Shown: positions 32,540-33,251 of the stretch, one piece after another
Position numbering within the stretch: the stretch's first letter is position 1
How the letters are laid out: each line of letters begins with the position of its first letter
From: Bacteroidota bacterium
GTDB lineage: Bacteria > Bacteroidota > Bacteroidia > Palsa-948
Reading direction: 5' to 3'
Length of the DNA: 33,251 bases
NCBI GenBank assembly: GCA_023251625.1
Contig: JAHEYK010000014.1
Span: forward strand, 1-33,251
The notes under the pieces: generated by a model
Told to the model about the DNA's origin: nothing
The model's input: only the letters and a program-made list of their open reading frames with translations
The model's database searches: none
Program-made: the position numbers and the translations under genes

Positions 32540-32986
32540 AAAAAAATTTACAATTACGCCCGCTTTTTCTACTCCGTTTCCGGCACCTTCAGTTGGTGCA
32601 AATGATATGAAAGCATGCCGCTACCGTGCAGCGATACTTATCAACAAAAAAAATGTTTCTTTCATGTGCAAAATATTTGGCCCTCCTTTTCTTTACAGCT
32701 ATATTTCCTCTTCGAAAAGAAAAGCCTAGCGGCTGATCTATCTTTAATTCCGCATAGGCTTGTTTTCGCCTAAGTGTACTTTTTCTATTCCCTGCATTTA
32801 TCCTCATGTATTATCTCTTCAATGGTTCGATAATAAATGCCACAAAGGTTTGATCATATACTCGCACAGCATGAACGAAAGAAAGATGGCTGTTGCTGCC
32901 GTTATAATAACTTTTGCAATTTTATTTTGTGCCTGCCCGGAACGCCTGGAATAATTTTGTTCAAAATTTAAACGAAACATGGTTAT
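32540..32986. other. 447-base stretch without a convincing gene
   Basis: The sequence is AT-rich and short frames on both strands look random. One plus-strand frame ends with a lipoprotein-like MAVAAVIITFAILFCAC near 32886, but only about 22 residues remain, so it is not called. The main structure is the long hairpin at 32713-32768. No exact TAnnTTTG box was found upstream of the regulator at 32539. Confidence 0.5.
32713..32768. repeat. Long imperfect hairpin in the intergenic region
   Basis: The left arm AAGCCTAGCGG (32722-32732) pairs with the right arm CCGCATAGGCTT (32750-32761), with one bulged A. The pairing continues outward with CGAAAA (from 32713) against TTTTCG (to 32768) after a small internal bulge. 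This gives about 17 pairs around a 17-base loop. It is not followed by a T-run in either direction. It could be a structured RNA, a remnant of a miniature inverted-repeat element, or a terminator without a tail. Confidence 0.55.
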
Positions 32987-33190
32987 TTAATTGGTTAGGA
33001 ACGCTGATAATTCTTCTTTCTGCAGCTTCTGTAATGCATACTCTTTAACAATATGATAAAACTGCCCCTTAGGTATTTCGTGCTTGCGCATGATGCGGTT
33101 CCGCAAAACACCTGCATTATAATCGCTCATGATCTCGCTTATGGTCTCATAAGAAATAGGCTTCCAGCCGGCTTTATTTTTCATCTGCAT
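32987..33190 (-). CDS. Small helix-turn-helix protein (67 residues)
   Basis: It contains ISYETISEIMSDYNAGVLRN, RIMRKHEIPKGQFYHIVKEY and then a Lys/Glu-rich helix. The layout (helix, N-A-G turn, helix, E-I-P-K-G-Q-F-Y-H-I-V recognition helix) looks like the resolvase/Hin-type helix-turn-helix used by small Bacteroidota proteins. There is no catalytic or receiver domain. The start could be ATG 33190 or ATG 33184. An inverted repeat lies 17 bases upstream of the start. Coding status is probable rather than certain because of its size. Confidence 0.55.
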   Translation of the reverse strand: MQMKNKAGWKPISYETISEIMSDYNAGVLRNRIMRKHEIPKGQFYHIVKEYALQKLQKEELSAFLTN

Positions 33191-33206
33191 TGATGAGGTT
33201 TATAAA

Positions 33207-33240
33207 GTACAGAGGGAGGTATATGCCCTTCCCCCTGTAC
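33207..33240. terminator. Inverted repeat with T-rich tail at the window edge
   Basis: GTACAGAGGGAGG (33207-33219) pairs with the arm ending CCCCCTGTAC (to 33240), about 12 pairs with one mismatch and one wobble around an 8-base loop, then CTTTTGTTATT on the plus strand. It looks like an intrinsic terminator for plus-strand transcripts, but no plus-strand gene precedes it. It could instead be an operator for the minus-strand gene at 33190. Confidence 0.35.
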
Positions 33241-33251
33241 CTTTTGTTATT

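Noticed and set aside
32760-32954. Small plus-strand frame ending with a lipoprotein-like hydrophobic stretch and Cys
   Set aside because: The useful part is only about 22-27 residues, with the stop right after the cysteine, and there is no promoter box or family resemblance.

Overview
The window looks like a chromosome segment of a Bacteroidota bacterium, probably a free-living member of the Sphingobacteriia/Chitinophagia type. The evidence is three secreted proteins with C-terminal type IX secretion (T9SS) type-A sorting domains, -7 promoter boxes matching TAnnTTTG, an 80-residue-class ATP synthase epsilon subunit, a TlpA-like thioredoxin with a long N-terminal domain, and the GC-rich palindromic repeats (GGAGAGGG type) typical of these AT-rich genomes. 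No phage, transposase, integrase or CRISPR array is visible. The genus cannot be named from sequence reading alone.

Positions 1-9730 are mostly housekeeping: the 3' end of proC, a BaiN/HI0933 flavoprotein, a convergent pair (TlpA-like thiol oxidoreductase and a CvfB-like S1 RNA-binding protein), a cyclophilin overlapping an atypical SDR, a STAS-like small protein, a CNHC thioredoxin, homoserine dehydrogenase, a stand-alone atpC, and a TMTC-like membrane glycosyltransferase with TPRs. Dispersed palindromic or tandem repeats lie between these genes, and four are inserted in frame in the TMTC-like gene.

Positions 9796-32539 form a signalling and surface-protein island. On the minus strand it holds a CheY-like regulator, an initiator tRNA-Met, a small secreted protein, a LuxR-type response regulator with its five-PAS histidine kinase, two giant T9SS beta-repeat proteins (1651 and 2090 residues), a second small secreted protein and a third T9SS protein. 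Divergent from these is a helical protein of unknown function. A membrane PAS histidine kinase then follows, sandwiched between two more single-domain regulators. Several parts occur as paralogous pairs: the CheY proteins at 9796 and 32141, the small secreted proteins at 10337 and 26219, and the giant proteins at 14711 and 19938.

The most striking regulatory signal is an exact bipartite palindrome, TGTAGT-N7-ACTACA. It occurs in the leader of the kinase/LuxR-regulator operon (14625-14643) and again between the regulator and the small secreted protein (10939-10957). This suggests that the LuxR-type regulator controls itself and the secreted protein. The working model is inference: two-component sensing of the surroundings tunes the display of T9SS surface proteins and of small stand-alone versions of their pre-sorting-signal domain. 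The right end (32540-33251) has a 447-base gene-free stretch with a long hairpin, then a small helix-turn-helix protein.
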